From the NCBI GenBank assembly GCA_033816765.1, contig CM066287.1:6200001-6264000 (forward strand): 64,000 nucleotides of DNA, in the 5' to 3' direction. The notes under the pieces are model-generated. The model was given only the letters and a program-made list of their open reading frames with translations. It had not been told where the DNA came from and searched no databases. Made by a program: the position numbers and the translations under genes. Positions 1 to 9,913 of this stretch are shown one piece after another (positions within the stretch are counted from its first letter, which is position 1; the number at the start of each line of letters is the position of its first letter). The stretch comes from Nothopassalora personata (lineage: Eukaryota; Ascomycota; Dothideomycetes; Mycosphaerellales; Mycosphaerellaceae).

Positions 1-508
1 CTCCACCTCACGCCCCAAATACACGCCCACACCCGAAATGTGGCCCGGCGAGCCCCACGACCTCGCAGCCTTCGACAAATGGAAACTAGACTTATCCAGG
101 TATGCTAATTCCTTCCCCAACCCAAACCACCCCCCCCCCCCCCCCCCCCTTCACACCTAAAACCCGTGTGTCCTTAGATCCTACGAACAAGCCCACGCCT
201 CGGGCGAAATTTCCGCAGAAGAATTTACCCGACGCTCCGCACAATTGTTGATGCGAAGTAATGAACGGATGTTCGCTGCCGCTGCGCAGAGGAATCGGGA
301 GAGGGATGCGAGGGAGAGGGAACAAAGTCCAGGACCCCGGAATGTACAGCCTAGCAGCAAGACGCGTGCCGCGACGGTGTTGCGGCAGGGAGCGCCGTCG
401 GCACCGAGGCTGGAGGCGGTGAGAGAGGAGGTGGAGGAGATGGAGGATTTGGAGATGGGGGGGGGGGTGAGATGCTTGAGGAGGTGGAGGAGATGGAGGA
501 GAGTTTAG
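1..508 (+). CDS. C-terminal part of an unidentified protein, 5' end outside the window
   Basis: The reading frame is open from base 2, so the gene begins upstream of the window. A 78-base GT-AG intron (100-177) splits an arginine codon and contains a run of about 20 C. After the intron the protein is hydrophilic, with an Arg/Glu-rich helical stretch and a Glu/Met-rich acidic tail. The frame closes at 506-508 just after an 11-G run (457-467). With one more G, the frame would continue in the same Glu-rich style (EEVEEMEE) to a stop at 568-570. The acidic repeat before the run resumes in that shifted frame, so the annotated C-terminus is probably wrong or disrupted. I recognise no domain and assign no function. 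The downstream neighbour is convergent. Confidence 0.6.
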
Positions 509-745
509 AGGAGGGGAGAGGAGTCGCTGAGGGGAAGAGTAAGAGGGAGGGGAAGAGGACTGTAAGGTAGACTGGGCTGATGGAGGGAGTGGATACAACA
601 AGGTGTATGATCTGAAGCCGGGGTTGGGGTGAGTTCAGAGGATGTAAGACGGCATTCCACTTCTCGAAACGGTACGAGCATGGGGAGAGCATGGACTGTA
701 CTTCATTCCTCTCGAACACAAGCAAATCCATGAATCCATTTCCTT

Positions 746-2293
746 TTATGCTCCACCACTCAGCCCCTTGCCCTTCCCCTTCCCTTTGCCTTCACCAACT
801 CTCTTCTCCACCAATCTCGTCCATCGTCTTCTCCTCCACTCCCCTCTTTTGTGCCTGCCCACCCCATTACCCTCTTCCCACCCACTCCTCGGCACACTCT
901 TGACCCTTGCCACTGTGCCGACAGCTCCCCTCTCCTTCAACGCCCTCGCACCAACCTCCTGCTCCGGCAAATCATACACCCACCGCTCTCCCTCCGTCTC
1001 AATCTCAACCCCACTAATCATCCTCTCCTCCACCCACCCGCGACTCTCCAGATCCAGATTCCATTTCTTCTCCTTCCACTCCCACCCACTTGGAGCCTGT
1101 ACGTCCTCGAAGAATTGTGTTCCTCTGGGTCTATCGCCTGCAATTCTGGGTTGTGACAACGGATCATAGGGCGTAGGGGAGAAAAGCCACGACTCCCACG
1201 TATCAGATGCCGGGTGATGTTTCTGCAGTTCGAAGATTTCGACTTGCCTTACTGAAGGTGGCTCGGCGAGGAGGATGTCTTGAGAGATCCAGGAGCGGAG
1301 GGTGGTCTGGGCGAGTTCGATGTGCTGAGATAGTTGGCTGAGGTTGCGGGAGGAGAGGAGAAACTTTTGGATTCGTGGGTGGGAGGCTGATACCAAGGCC
1401 CAGCCTGCGATTAAGGCAATGGCGCGCCAGGGGACGAATTGGGAGCCGATAAAAGCGGCGATGCTGAGGGAGCTGAGGGCCAGGAAGAGTGTTGAAGATA
1501 ATGCTTCGTCGGAGAAGTTGGTGTAGGGTGTAATGTATTCGTTGGCGGCGTCGTGCAGGCGGGAGAAGTCTTCCATGCTGTTTTGCAGGTCTCGCATGTT
1601 GCGCCAGAAATCCGTGCTGAATTCTGCGGCGGGCTTGACTCGACTTGCAGCCGCAGTGGGGGGACCGTGGAAGCTGGGTTCCAGACGTGGGTCGTTGGTG
1701 GGGGTTGGGTGACGGGCGAGGAAGGAGGGGATCATGATGCTGCCAAGGACAAGGACCAGCGGGATGAGAGGGAGGAGGTGTGGTTTCAGGCAGATGAGAG
1801 AGTAGACGGCGAGGAAGGAGAGGGTCGCAGTGGGCCGTTTCCAGGAGAAGAGGTGTATGAGGCGGTTTTCAAGGACGAAGACGATGCCTATGCGTGCGTT
1901 GAAGCGGCGGAAGTTGTAGGTCATGAGGCGTGGGCCGAATTCTGGTCTGGCGACGTACTTCTTGGAGCGTCTGTCCTTCTTACGTGGCGCGTCGGTGGTG
2001 TCGACATCGTCGCCGGGACCTTCGCTGGGAATGATCTGGGATATGATGGACGACAAGAGTTTGTCCTGGAGACTCTGCCGGCCCTGCGGGCTTCCGCTGT
2101 ACGTCTCCCATTTGTCCTTGATCTTGTTGGCATGCCCCTTCAGTCTATCTCTCTTCCTGTCTCGCTGCTCCTCTTCTGACTCTGAGCCTTCCGAGTCCGA
2201 GCCGTCGTCTGCTTCATCTTCGTTGGAAGGTATGCGGATGACTGGTATGGCTTGGTCGCGGTTGGCAATCGCAGATCCCGTGTCGGTCGCCAT
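746..2293 (-). CDS. Pex24/Pex30-type integral peroxisomal membrane protein with DysF motif
   Basis: A 515-residue intronless protein matching the Pex24p family (yeast Pex23/24/28-32). These proteins sit in the peroxisomal or ER membrane and control peroxisome number, size and ER contact. The first 50 residues are acidic and charged. Hydrophobic segments lie at about 157-193 and 265-305. The C-terminal third carries DysF signatures (GWEWKEKKWNLD, then RGWVEERMISG and ERWVYDLPE), with the regularly spaced Trp residues typical of the fold. The chosen start is the first ATG and gives the acidic N-terminus usual in this family. The extreme C-terminus is Lys/Gly-rich. Which paralogue this is cannot be decided by eye. 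Confidence 0.85.
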   Translation of the reverse strand: MATDTGSAIANRDQAIPVIRIPSNEDEADDGSDSEGSESEEEQRDRKRDRLKGHANKIKDKWETYSGSPQGRQSLQDKLLSSIISQIIPSEGPGDDVDTTDAPRKKDRRSKKYVARPEFGPRLMTYNFRRFNARIGIVFVLENRLIHLFSWKRPTATLSFLAVYSLICLKPHLLPLIPLVLVLGSIMIPSFLARHPTPTNDPRLEPSFHGPPTAAASRVKPAAEFSTDFWRNMRDLQNSMEDFSRLHDAANEYITPYTNFSDEALSSTLFLALSSLSIAAFIGSQFVPWRAIALIAGWALVSASHPRIQKFLLSSRNLSQLSQHIELAQTTLRSWISQDILLAEPPSVRQVEIFELQKHHPASDTWESWLFSPTPYDPLSQPRIAGDRPRGTQFFEDVQAPSGWEWKEKKWNLDLESRGWVEERMISGVEIETEGERWVYDLPEQEVGARALKERGAVGTVARVKSVPRSGWEEGNGVGRHKRGEWRRRRWTRLVEKRVGEGKGKGKGKGLSGGA

Positions 2294-2820
2294 ATTGGGC
2301 GTGATGTGTTACGACTTTGGGTTCAGCATGTCATCGGTCTGGGTATCTATCGCGTCGACATGTCGTGCACGGGTCGACGATGTTTACGTTTCGTAGTCAT
2401 TGTTCCTAGCATCAAGTCAATAATACTGTACCGCGGCGTCCGTCACCAGAGCACCCCGCGCGTCGTCAAACAGAGAGAACAACGAGCATGTGACACTCCA
2501 CCTTACATAGTACGCACGCGCCACTACATCGAGACGTACGACGCTATGTTGCTCCAGAACACGTTCATGCTCCGTGCGTGCAACTTGCTAGATCGACGGC
2601 AATGTTGCCATGCCTCATTGGCGAGCACAACACTTGAGACTAGGGCAACATGCTTTCTAAGCATACCCGAAGTTACATCGAATGCTCTGACACTACGAAC
2701 GATGATGCGGGAGGTCGAGCATTGACTGGCGTACTGCCACGGCGAGACGCAACGTCTGCTCATTACCTCCATGCCTGACTTCATCTAAACGATTCGGCAG
2801 TCCTAGTGGACCAGTCCTCT
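2294..2820. other. Intergenic stretch between the peroxin and SREBP genes
   Basis: This 527-base gap holds the upstream region of the minus-strand peroxin gene and the 3' end region of the SREBP gene. Short open frames are present on both strands but show no domain, coding bias or splice-supported extension. I see no RNA gene or repeat. Confidence 0.5.
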
Positions 2821-5763
2821 CTATGTGACGACGACCATACTCGGCGACACCACCTCTCTAACCGGCGACGAGCTGTAACTCGGCACAGCAGAACCGTAAC
2901 CACTATCCCGCTCATCCCATCCACCAAGCTGCTTCGCAATATGCAAACACAACTCGACCAACTTCGTTCGTCCCTCATTACCCAGTCCACTATCCCGACC
3001 GCCAGAAGTGCCGACCCAGACGCGGAGATTGCCGGCGAGCTCTTCCATGCCGCGCTCTGCCGTGTGAGACAGATCCTTCCTGCCGCTGAGCGATCGGAGT
3101 AGGCGGTAGGTTGCGATCGCCGTGAGTGGTGTAAACTCGCCAGGTGCTGGTTGCACACCTCTTAGTGCAGTGTACGCTCGTTCGCGTGCGGCTCTTGATG
3201 ACATCGGTGAGCAGAGCGAGATGAGCTTGGCCAGTGTCAAAGCGGTGCAGACATCAGGAGAGGCCGGAGCGTGGTTGACGAGGTTCATGCCGCCAGTTGG
3301 CGAGATGACTGGCAGTGCCTCGAGAGCGACGACGATGTTTGCCTCGCGGTTCGTGTTTGAGAGGACAGCTTTGGCTGTAAGTGCGCGAACGTGGGTGCTC
3401 GAGGCGGGTGGCGCGACGCTCAGAGCAAGACCGACATGATACTCTGTGTCGATGGTAGAGGCAGTGTCGCTGAGTGCATCCGCTAGGGTGTCATCAATGA
3501 CAGTGTTGGTGTACCACGCAGCGACAGCATCAAGTGGTGAGCGGATGGCATGGTCTTCGACCACACTGTCTCTTGCTGCATTTGGCACGAGGGCATGTGC
3601 ACTGGGCTTGTTCCATGCGAGATTCCAGGCGCGCTGGATCATTTCATCGCTCAGGACTTCGTCGCAATCAAGTTCTACCAGTCTGGCGAGATGGTCAGGC
3701 AGCGTCTCGGCCTCATCTTCATCGCCGGGCCGGCCTTGCGACCTGGCGTGGACAAGATCCTTCTGTAGGCGTCGTGCCGAATCCCAGTAGTACTTGCCAA
3801 CCTTCTCTGTGAACTGCTTGAAGCCGATCATGTTTCCGTAGCCTGCATTAGCAACCTCCCAGAAGAAGACGCGGAAATGGACGGCCTTTTGTGCGAGTCT
3901 GGCAGGTGAGTCTGGAAGCGTACCACTTTCCATGAGCGTGAGTAGTAGTCGGTAGTATGATACTTGTGCATCACCACCCGCCAGTTGTGCATCGATGGCA
4001 ATATCCCAGGCCTTGATCCGAGCAGCTTCCTCTTCCTTGCTCGTACCAGTGATATTGGTAAAAGCTTCCGAGCCGATCAGTCTTCGGACACTGAGCGATA
4101 GCATCTTGAGTCCGACGGCAACAACCTCGACCAAGAAATGCTTGGGCACCCAAACACTCTGGATGGCCGTGTCCCAAGCGTTGCGGCGCACCTCGACTGG
4201 CGATGCCAGCGAGGGTGCCTTGGGGAGTTGTGTAGCTGCTCGCATCTTCTGCTTCCTTCGCGACGAGAATGTCAGAAGTGGTCTCAGCAGGTAGATCAGT
4301 GCTCCCACAACGAGCATCATCTTCAGCAGAGTTATCGTCGCCTGTCTCGGAAGACTAGCTGTCGAAATAGATGAAGCTCCAGAACCGCGCTTGAATAAAG
4401 CCGTAGGCACTGCCGCCATAGATCGATCAGACGAGTCTTGCTGTTCAGTGAAGCCTTCGATAGCCATGACACCAGCCATCGTACCAAGCATGACCTTGTT
4501 CATGAAGCCTCCACGACCCTTGACCACTTGTGGCTGATTTTGTGCATCGACAGGAGGATTTGGAGCTCGAGCATAAGTCGGCTGGCCTTGCTGTTGCATG
4601 TACTGTTGCTGCACGACAGGCTGACCGAATCTGCTTGCCTGATCTTGTGGCACGTTAAGGAAGCTCGATGAGCCTGCTTGAGATGCTGACGATGCCTCTC
4701 TCGATCGTGAACTGCGAGATGTTGGACTACTGCCACCGCTCCCACTGAAGCTGGCTTGTCTGTCCTTCGTCTTGCCAATTGCTGCCTCGACCTTGGCCAG
4801 CTGTGCTTTTAGTGTGGCCATCTCGTCGGACATTGTCTTGTTTCGCTTCTCCAAATGTCTGATGTACTCTGTTGCCTTTGCCATGACTGTCGCTTTGTTC
4901 AGCTTGTGTGCTGGGGTTAAACCTTCCAAGTTCTCGACTTCCTCTCCATTGCGACCAACCGCACGGAGCGCGGGCACCGCATTGCGCAATTCGACAATCT
5001 TGTCGTTCAAGTTGTTGCGATATCGCTTCTCGATGACATTGTGAGATGTCTTCTTGACAGGGCCATCTTCGCCCTCCTCGCCGGATCCCCCCTCCGCATT
5101 CTGAGGGCTCGTCTCTGGCTGCGGTTGGAGCTGGGTCTCAGCCTTCCTCTTCCGCCCACCCTTTTTCTTCGGAGGCGCAGGAGCGGGTGAAGTCGTGGAT
5201 GCCATGCTGGTCCTCTGCTGTGATGTAGACTCGGGACTGTGGTGTAGACTGGGCGTGGTCACTGTCAACGCTGAGGCCAACTGTGGTGACTGGTCGTTGG
5301 TGAGGGCAGAAAGGTCAGGACTCGCGTCAGGTCCATCGTTGGAAAGAAGAGGCCATGCAGCTGTGTTCGTATCGAGCTTTGGCATACTTGGGAAGTTGTG
5401 TAGATCTGTAGCTTGGTCGAAATTGAACCCTGTCCCGATATCGCCAATCTCTCCAAACAAGAAAGGTTCGTCGGCCAGTCCACCTCCAGTACCAAAGCCC
5501 AGGTCATCATCGCCAACAATCAAGGGAGGATTCAGTGGCTCGTCAATGTTTGGGTCAAAAGACGCAAACAGAGGGTCTTGAAGAGGCGAGTCATTCTTCG
5601 AGGCTGCTGAGGTGTATGTGCCGTCGCCAGGAGATGTGGCCTCGCCAGCAGGATCCCATCGCAACCACGCCTCCCAGTCTTCGTTGTTCTCGCCGGCGTC
5701 AATCTGCGAGTTCAAGACAGACAATTGCTGCTGCGAGAAGCCTCCTTGCCAAGATTTGTCCAT
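2821..5763 (-). CDS. srbA: SREBP-type bHLH transcription factor, membrane-anchored
   Basis: A 980-residue protein homologous to fungal SREBPs (Aspergillus SrbA, Cryptococcus and fission yeast Sre1). These are held in the ER membrane and released by proteolysis under low oxygen or sterol to activate ergosterol, heme and hypoxia genes. The N-terminus is acidic and Ser/Pro-rich. The bHLH region (about 238-312) begins HNVIEKRYRNNLNDKI; the Tyr in EKRYR replaces the usual bHLH Arg and is diagnostic of SREBPs. Two hydrophobic segments follow, at about 421-437 and 471-495. A long C-terminal domain resembles the fungal SREBP C-terminal family (DUF2014 type). A basic KKKGGRKRK stretch precedes the bHLH. 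The frame is uninterrupted and the length fits the family. Confidence 0.9.
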   Translation of the reverse strand: MDKSWQGGFSQQQLSVLNSQIDAGENNEDWEAWLRWDPAGEATSPGDGTYTSAASKNDSPLQDPLFASFDPNIDEPLNPPLIVGDDDLGFGTGGGLADEPFLFGEIGDIGTGFNFDQATDLHNFPSMPKLDTNTAAWPLLSNDGPDASPDLSALTNDQSPQLASALTVTTPSLHHSPESTSQQRTSMASTTSPAPAPPKKKGGRKRKAETQLQPQPETSPQNAEGGSGEEGEDGPVKKTSHNVIEKRYRNNLNDKIVELRNAVPALRAVGRNGEEVENLEGLTPAHKLNKATVMAKATEYIRHLEKRNKTMSDEMATLKAQLAKVEAAIGKTKDRQASFSGSGGSSPTSRSSRSREASSASQAGSSSFLNVPQDQASRFGQPVVQQQYMQQQGQPTYARAPNPPVDAQNQPQVVKGRGGFMNKVMLGTMAGVMAIEGFTEQQDSSDRSMAAVPTALFKRGSGASSISTASLPRQATITLLKMMLVVGALIYLLRPLLTFSSRRKQKMRAATQLPKAPSLASPVEVRRNAWDTAIQSVWVPKHFLVEVVAVGLKMLSLSVRRLIGSEAFTNITGTSKEEEAARIKAWDIAIDAQLAGGDAQVSYYRLLLTLMESGTLPDSPARLAQKAVHFRVFFWEVANAGYGNMIGFKQFTEKVGKYYWDSARRLQKDLVHARSQGRPGDEDEAETLPDHLARLVELDCDEVLSDEMIQRAWNLAWNKPSAHALVPNAARDSVVEDHAIRSPLDAVAAWYTNTVIDDTLADALSDTASTIDTEYHVGLALSVAPPASSTHVRALTAKAVLSNTNREANIVVALEALPVISPTGGMNLVNHAPASPDVCTALTLAKLISLCSPMSSRAARERAYTALRGVQPAPGEFTPLTAIATYRLLRSLSGRKDLSHTAERGMEELAGNLRVWVGTSGGRDSGLGNEGRTKLVELCLHIAKQLGGWDERDSGYGSAVPSYSSSPVREVVSPSMVVVT

Positions 5764-6446
5764 GTTGAAGGAGTGTTTCTATGGCGCGGCGCGTTTGTGT
5801 CTATGCGGGCGAAACGAGAGATCCAATTATGAGCCGGCTAGCGGGCGCTGTTTGCCATGCTCGTCGGAGACTCCTTTGTCTTTTCGCTTCTGGACGGCGG
5901 CACTCGAGACTGTTATTCCACAAGCTGATGTTGCATGTCCAGACTGCGGTGTATCCCAAAGTGCTCGCCTAGATTCCGCCATCGGGTGCCGGGCTCGGAA
6001 GCTGAGGAGTAATGGTTCGATATGTGGCTGAGCAGTAAAGCGTTTCTCGCTTTGATAGGACGATAGCGGGGCTAAACGACGCCGGAGATGAAGTGCTCCG
6101 TTCGCGTGGGCGGCTTTCGACGGTATCAACCTTCGGTCTGACCGTTGACTTGCAGCAGGAGGAGGGAAATGGAACATATACCATGCTGTGTAGCATTTCA
6201 AGATCAACTCACATGCGTTGTCGAGCTGTCGCTTCGATGCTGCAGCTCTCGAAATGCTCTGCGCCACTCAGCTCAACGTCACAGCTTCGCCACTGAAGAA
6301 AAAGAACCATGACGCAGCACGATGGAGAAATTTAACATGTCTCTGTTGCATTCATCAATCATAACGGTCGTGAGGGCCATGTATGTCGCCACTGTACATC
6401 TACATTGGGTCGGAGCGCCCTCGAACCTGCTTTGCAGCACATGTTT
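5764..6446. other. Upstream region of the SREBP gene
   Basis: These 683 bases separate the SREBP start from the 3' end of the dioxygenase gene. Short frames occur on both strands without recognisable domains. I see no RNA gene and no clear repeat; it is presumably promoter and 5' leader. Confidence 0.5.
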
Positions 6447-7892
6447 CTACCATGAACAGAGTCCGTTGTCGTCGACCTTCCATACTCCAGCCAATCCTTG
6501 CTTTACCTGACCTTCTTCCTCGAAGCTAGTAGAGCCACTCTTCTTGATGAGCAATCGTCGAGTCCAAAGATCGACAGCAGGCTCCCCAGTCTCATCTCGT
6601 GCTTGACGCAAGAATGGGATGAGCGAAGTACCACCAGTACCTTTGAGATCCTTCTTTTGCTCACCATCTTTCGGTGCTGGCTTGGTGCGATGGGCAAGGT
6701 TGACCTTCTTGGGTTTCTCCTCAAAAGGCTTCTCCTTCTCGCTCTTCTTCGCTGCGGCACTTTGAATGATGATGTAGCGGCTGACTATCTGAATGTGACG
6801 GTCTCTGAAAGCACTGAGCATGGCCAGGCATGCATCAAATGCCAAAGTCAGGGCATGATCATAGCTATGCTGTTCGACGAAGGCTTTGATATTGGCAATG
6901 CGCTCAACCTTCCTCAAGAATTGTGCATGTGGTCCGGGCATGTACTGACGCATCTCGTGGATGAAGTTGGCACTTGGTCTGGTCGGCTTCTTGCCGATCT
7001 GCTCTGTCGAGGGCATTTTCTTGTCTCCAGTCGGGCGATGCTCAACACCCAGGACAATGTCGAAGAACTGCAAAATGCTGGACTGCGCATTGCTACCTCC
7101 ACTGAACTGCACATATTGCTGCTTGTTGATCGGGCCTCCATTGTCAAAGATGACGCCATTTGGCAGACCAGCATCTGCCATGTTCTTGCTGCCAGCCAGA
7201 AAAGGTCGGATCCGGTGATAGAAGACATGCGGATCGCATTGATCGTACATGCGGCCAAGCATCGCGCCAAACTCATCCAGGCGCTCTGCAAAGACCTTGA
7301 GGCATTCAGTGACAATTGCGCGATCGCCATTCTCAGCAGCTTCAATGGCCTGGAGCATCAACGGGATGATCGGACCAGCGCGAGCCTCAATAGCAACGCT
7401 GACCAAGTAGAACCACTTCTCGTCCAGCGAGCCAGTGAAAGTGTGAATCATATCCAGGTTGGCCAGTGTATCGCTACGCTCGTCATCGAAAATCGGCTTC
7501 CAATTCCAAAGCACAAGGCCAGCATATGTAGCAACAGGCGGCAGTTCCAAACGCTTGCAAGCAGTTAAGAACGGTATAGTGACAGGCGGCGGCACCCTTC
7601 CAGCCGGCTTGTCGCCTCCCCATATGTATGCATGTGTAATGAAAGCCAAAATGCTGTATGCCCGCTGCCATTGTGCTCGATCAATTAGACGCTCAGTGGA
7701 AAGCACAGGCATGTGATCGACCACCTCACGCAGTCTCTTACTGAGAATCAGACCATGCAAGTTCTTCATGACGTTCTCCCATGGTTCGTAGTAGTCGTTC
7801 GGGAGTCGCTCGAGCGGTGCCTTAGTAGGAAGGAAGCCATTCTTGGGAGACACGCCGTAGTCTTCCGGATTCAGACTTGTGAGTGGAACCAT
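6447..7892 (-). CDS. bna2: Indoleamine 2,3-dioxygenase (tryptophan to N-formylkynurenine)
   Basis: A 481-residue, single-exon heme dioxygenase of the IDO family. It opens the indole ring of L-tryptophan as the first step of the kynurenine pathway, which feeds de novo NAD synthesis in fungi (yeast Bna2). Family landmarks include WxRAYSILAFITHAYIWGG near 72-92, PFLTACKRLELPPVATYAG and WNWKP, the QFSGGSNAQSSILQFFDI block, and a proximal heme-ligand His at residue 366 in RDRHIQIVSRYI. The final third contains the typical Lys-rich insert and a conserved GTGGTSLIPFLRQARDET. The length matches fungal IDOs. The start codon lies in good context and no intron is needed. Confidence 0.93.
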   Translation of the reverse strand: MVPLTSLNPEDYGVSPKNGFLPTKAPLERLPNDYYEPWENVMKNLHGLILSKRLREVVDHMPVLSTERLIDRAQWQRAYSILAFITHAYIWGGDKPAGRVPPPVTIPFLTACKRLELPPVATYAGLVLWNWKPIFDDERSDTLANLDMIHTFTGSLDEKWFYLVSVAIEARAGPIIPLMLQAIEAAENGDRAIVTECLKVFAERLDEFGAMLGRMYDQCDPHVFYHRIRPFLAGSKNMADAGLPNGVIFDNGGPINKQQYVQFSGGSNAQSSILQFFDIVLGVEHRPTGDKKMPSTEQIGKKPTRPSANFIHEMRQYMPGPHAQFLRKVERIANIKAFVEQHSYDHALTLAFDACLAMLSAFRDRHIQIVSRYIIIQSAAAKKSEKEKPFEEKPKKVNLAHRTKPAPKDGEQKKDLKGTGGTSLIPFLRQARDETGEPAVDLWTRRLLIKKSGSTSFEEEGQVKQGLAGVWKVDDNGLCSW

Positions 7893-8825
7893 GTTGGACC
7901 AGACGCAGGCTTGCTACGTTGGAGACCTGGAGTCTGACCTGAACGTTGCAAGCCCAGCCGTTTGAGATCCGGGTAGTGGCGCTGTACGTATTTCTACCGT
8001 AGATTTGCGGTGCGAGTATCTATATTTAATGGCGGTAATAGAGTGATGAATACGGTCGGAAGGCGGACGAGAGGTGTGGTGGTGTTGAGCAAGAGATGGA
8101 AGGTTCGAATGCTGCGAGTATTGTTGTTTAGTGGGGGACTAGTACAATGGCGTACTTTGATGTCCGATGGCGGCGGATAGTCTAGATGCCGAGATGAGTG
8201 AACAAGTAGAAAGAGCAGATGAGACCTGCCTGAAGATGTCAAGAAAGCAGCAGCATGTATGCGACGCCGCTTCTCAACTCACACATGTACTGAGCAAGCG
8301 TCTATGCCTTCAGCCTTGCAGATTGTGTGCAGGCGTTGCTGAGAAATGCGACCCTTGTCTCCATCAAAGTCCGGTGTGCCGTGGGCGATGGGCCCCCCTC
8401 GGTCAGAAGGGTCGAGATTTTCACGCCATGCTTCGGTATCTCTGTTGGAGCTGTCGTGGCAAATCTATGATGAGGTAGGTGCATTTGAGTTCTGCGCACC
8501 TTGCAGCCCCACTCGACCTCGTGACGTGCATGATCAGTATTGTTGATCTTTTCGCCTCCTTGATAATCGCCCTTGCAGGACCCTGGACATATCTTGTTGA
8601 GGAGTAAAGTTTCTGATGGCTCGGTATGTAGGCCGCAATTCACTACATCAATATCGGCATCCTGCTCTGGAAAATCCCAAGCAGGAGAGTAGGTGAGTAG
8701 TTGGGACACTACAATAAATTACCAAGGGCTGGTGATAAGGTTGGTAGCCGCTCTGTACATTGGACGGCGTCTCAAAATACCGGACGGAGAACACCATCTA
8801 TTAAACCTAGGCACAGCCTATCGCC
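7893..8825. other. Upstream region of the dioxygenase gene, no gene recognised
   Basis: Several open frames of 60-135 codons occur on both strands, but none shows a domain or a convincing composition. The right edge abuts the inverted-repeat element at 8826. I see no tRNA or other RNA gene. Confidence 0.45.
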
Positions 8826-9070
8826 GGACAGCAAAATCGTCAATGGGATTTTTAAGACATAACACGATCGCAATACTTTAGTATTGCGTTTTTTGCCCTT
8901 TGTTATCTATCGCCGCCTCTAAACGAGCGGGCTTACTATCTACGCCGGCGTTTAATTGTTTATAAGTAATGTCATAGAGAAAAAAACAAGCAAACAAGCA
9001 AGCAAGTAAAGCAAGATTGCGACGCGGAGGGATCGACCCAATTTAGGGGCCATTGACGATTTTGCTGTCC
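8826..9070. mobile_element. MITE-like 245-bp element with 21-bp perfect terminal inverted repeats
   Basis: Bases 8826-8846 (GGACAGCAAAATCGTCAATGG plus context) are the perfect reverse complement of 9050-9070. Beyond the repeats both sides carry CCTAT or its complement, offset by four bases on the left. The interior is AT-rich, has a 9-bp hairpin (about 8869-8888, CGCAATACT/AGTATTGCG) and holds no credible coding frame. This architecture fits a miniature inverted-repeat transposable element. I could not define an exact target duplication, and the parent transposase is not in the window. Confidence 0.6.
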
Positions 9071-9142
9071 ATAGGTTGACAGCATACTGCCCATCCCTCA
9101 TCGTGGATTGCCGTAGGCCTCGCGCCTGCTTCGGTACAGCCT

Positions 9143-9913
9143 CTACGCCTTCGGAAACGCCACCCCAGAGAGTTGCTCGCAAATCTTGAGGAACTCCTCC
9201 TGCTTCGCCTCACTAACAGCACCCTTATGCGGCGCCTTCACGCCCTGCGGATCACCATACGCCCCCGTCTTGTCCCCGAATACACCACTCTGCCCCGCCG
9301 CAAACTCCACAATCGCTCTTGCCGGCGTGTCCACCACACCCGGCGCACCACTGCCTCCCATCTTCGTCCGAATCCAGCCAGGATCCAGAGAACAACTCTG
9401 CACGTTCGGCCAGTGCCTCGCCACCGCGTTTGCTAGCATGATATCGTGAACTTTCGAGTCGCTGTATGCTGACATGCTGCTGCTCTTGGGTTTCGCCACG
9501 TCTTTGAGATCATCGCTACCGCTGGAGTGGAGGCCTGAGGAGAGGTAGAGTAGTCGTTTGGGCTTCTCCATCAATGCTGTGAGGATGTAGGGCGCCAGCG
9601 AGTTGACTTGAAAAGTTGAAGGCAGCCCATCGCCAGTGTTGCCTAGGGAGTTGGAAGGACCTAGGCCGGCATTGTGGACGACAGAATCCCATGGTCCATT
9701 CTTGTTGGCTTCGGTTGCTAGGCGTTTTGTGTCTTCGATGCTGGTCAGGTCGCCGATAAGGACGCCTTCTGCGTTTGGAACTGCTTGCTTGGCTTCATTT
9801 GCTCGGGATTGGTTTCTGGCGTGGAGCCAAACTTTGTGGCCTTGCTCGCTGAGAAGTTTCGCGGCGCCTTGGCCAATGCCGTCGCTCGAGCCGGTGATGA
9901 AGATGCGGGCCAT
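9143..9913 (-). CDS. Short-chain dehydrogenase/reductase
   Basis: A 256-residue classical SDR with a Rossmann nucleotide-binding motif TGSSDGIG (7-14), NAG at 81-83, a catalytic Ser around 125-126 (YLSSG) and the catalytic pair Tyr150/Lys154 in YSDSK. The PGW motif after the active site is also typical. HARNQSR after the second beta strand suggests NADP(H) preference. The substrate cannot be told from the sequence. The protein is cytosolic by appearance, with no signal peptide. The gene stands alone between the MITE-like element and the divergent Nar1 gene. Confidence 0.88.
   Translation of the reverse strand: MARIFITGSSDGIGQGAAKLLSEQGHKVWLHARNQSRANEAKQAVPNAEGVLIGDLTSIEDTKRLATEANKNGPWDSVVHNAGLGPSNSLGNTGDGLPSTFQVNSLAPYILTALMEKPKRLLYLSSGLHSSGSDDLKDVAKPKSSSMSAYSDSKVHDIMLANAVARHWPNVQSCSLDPGWIRTKMGGSGAPGVVDTPARAIVEFAAGQSGVFGDKTGAYGDPQGVKAPHKGAVSEAKQEEFLKICEQLSGVAFPKA

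Noticed and set aside
1553..2179. 208-codon plus-strand frame opposite the peroxin gene
   Set aside because: Mirror of the coding strand; no recognisable domain, whereas the minus strand shows Pex24/DysF features.
6498..7568. Plus-strand 356-codon frame opposite the dioxygenase
   Set aside because: The minus-strand frame has clear IDO motifs; this is its mirror frame.
8302..8709. 135-codon minus-strand frame upstream of the dioxygenase
   Set aside because: No domain, odd composition, no splice or neighbour support.
8869..8893. Hairpin followed by a T run resembling a bacterial terminator
   Set aside because: The host is a fungus, and the hairpin is interior to the MITE-like element.
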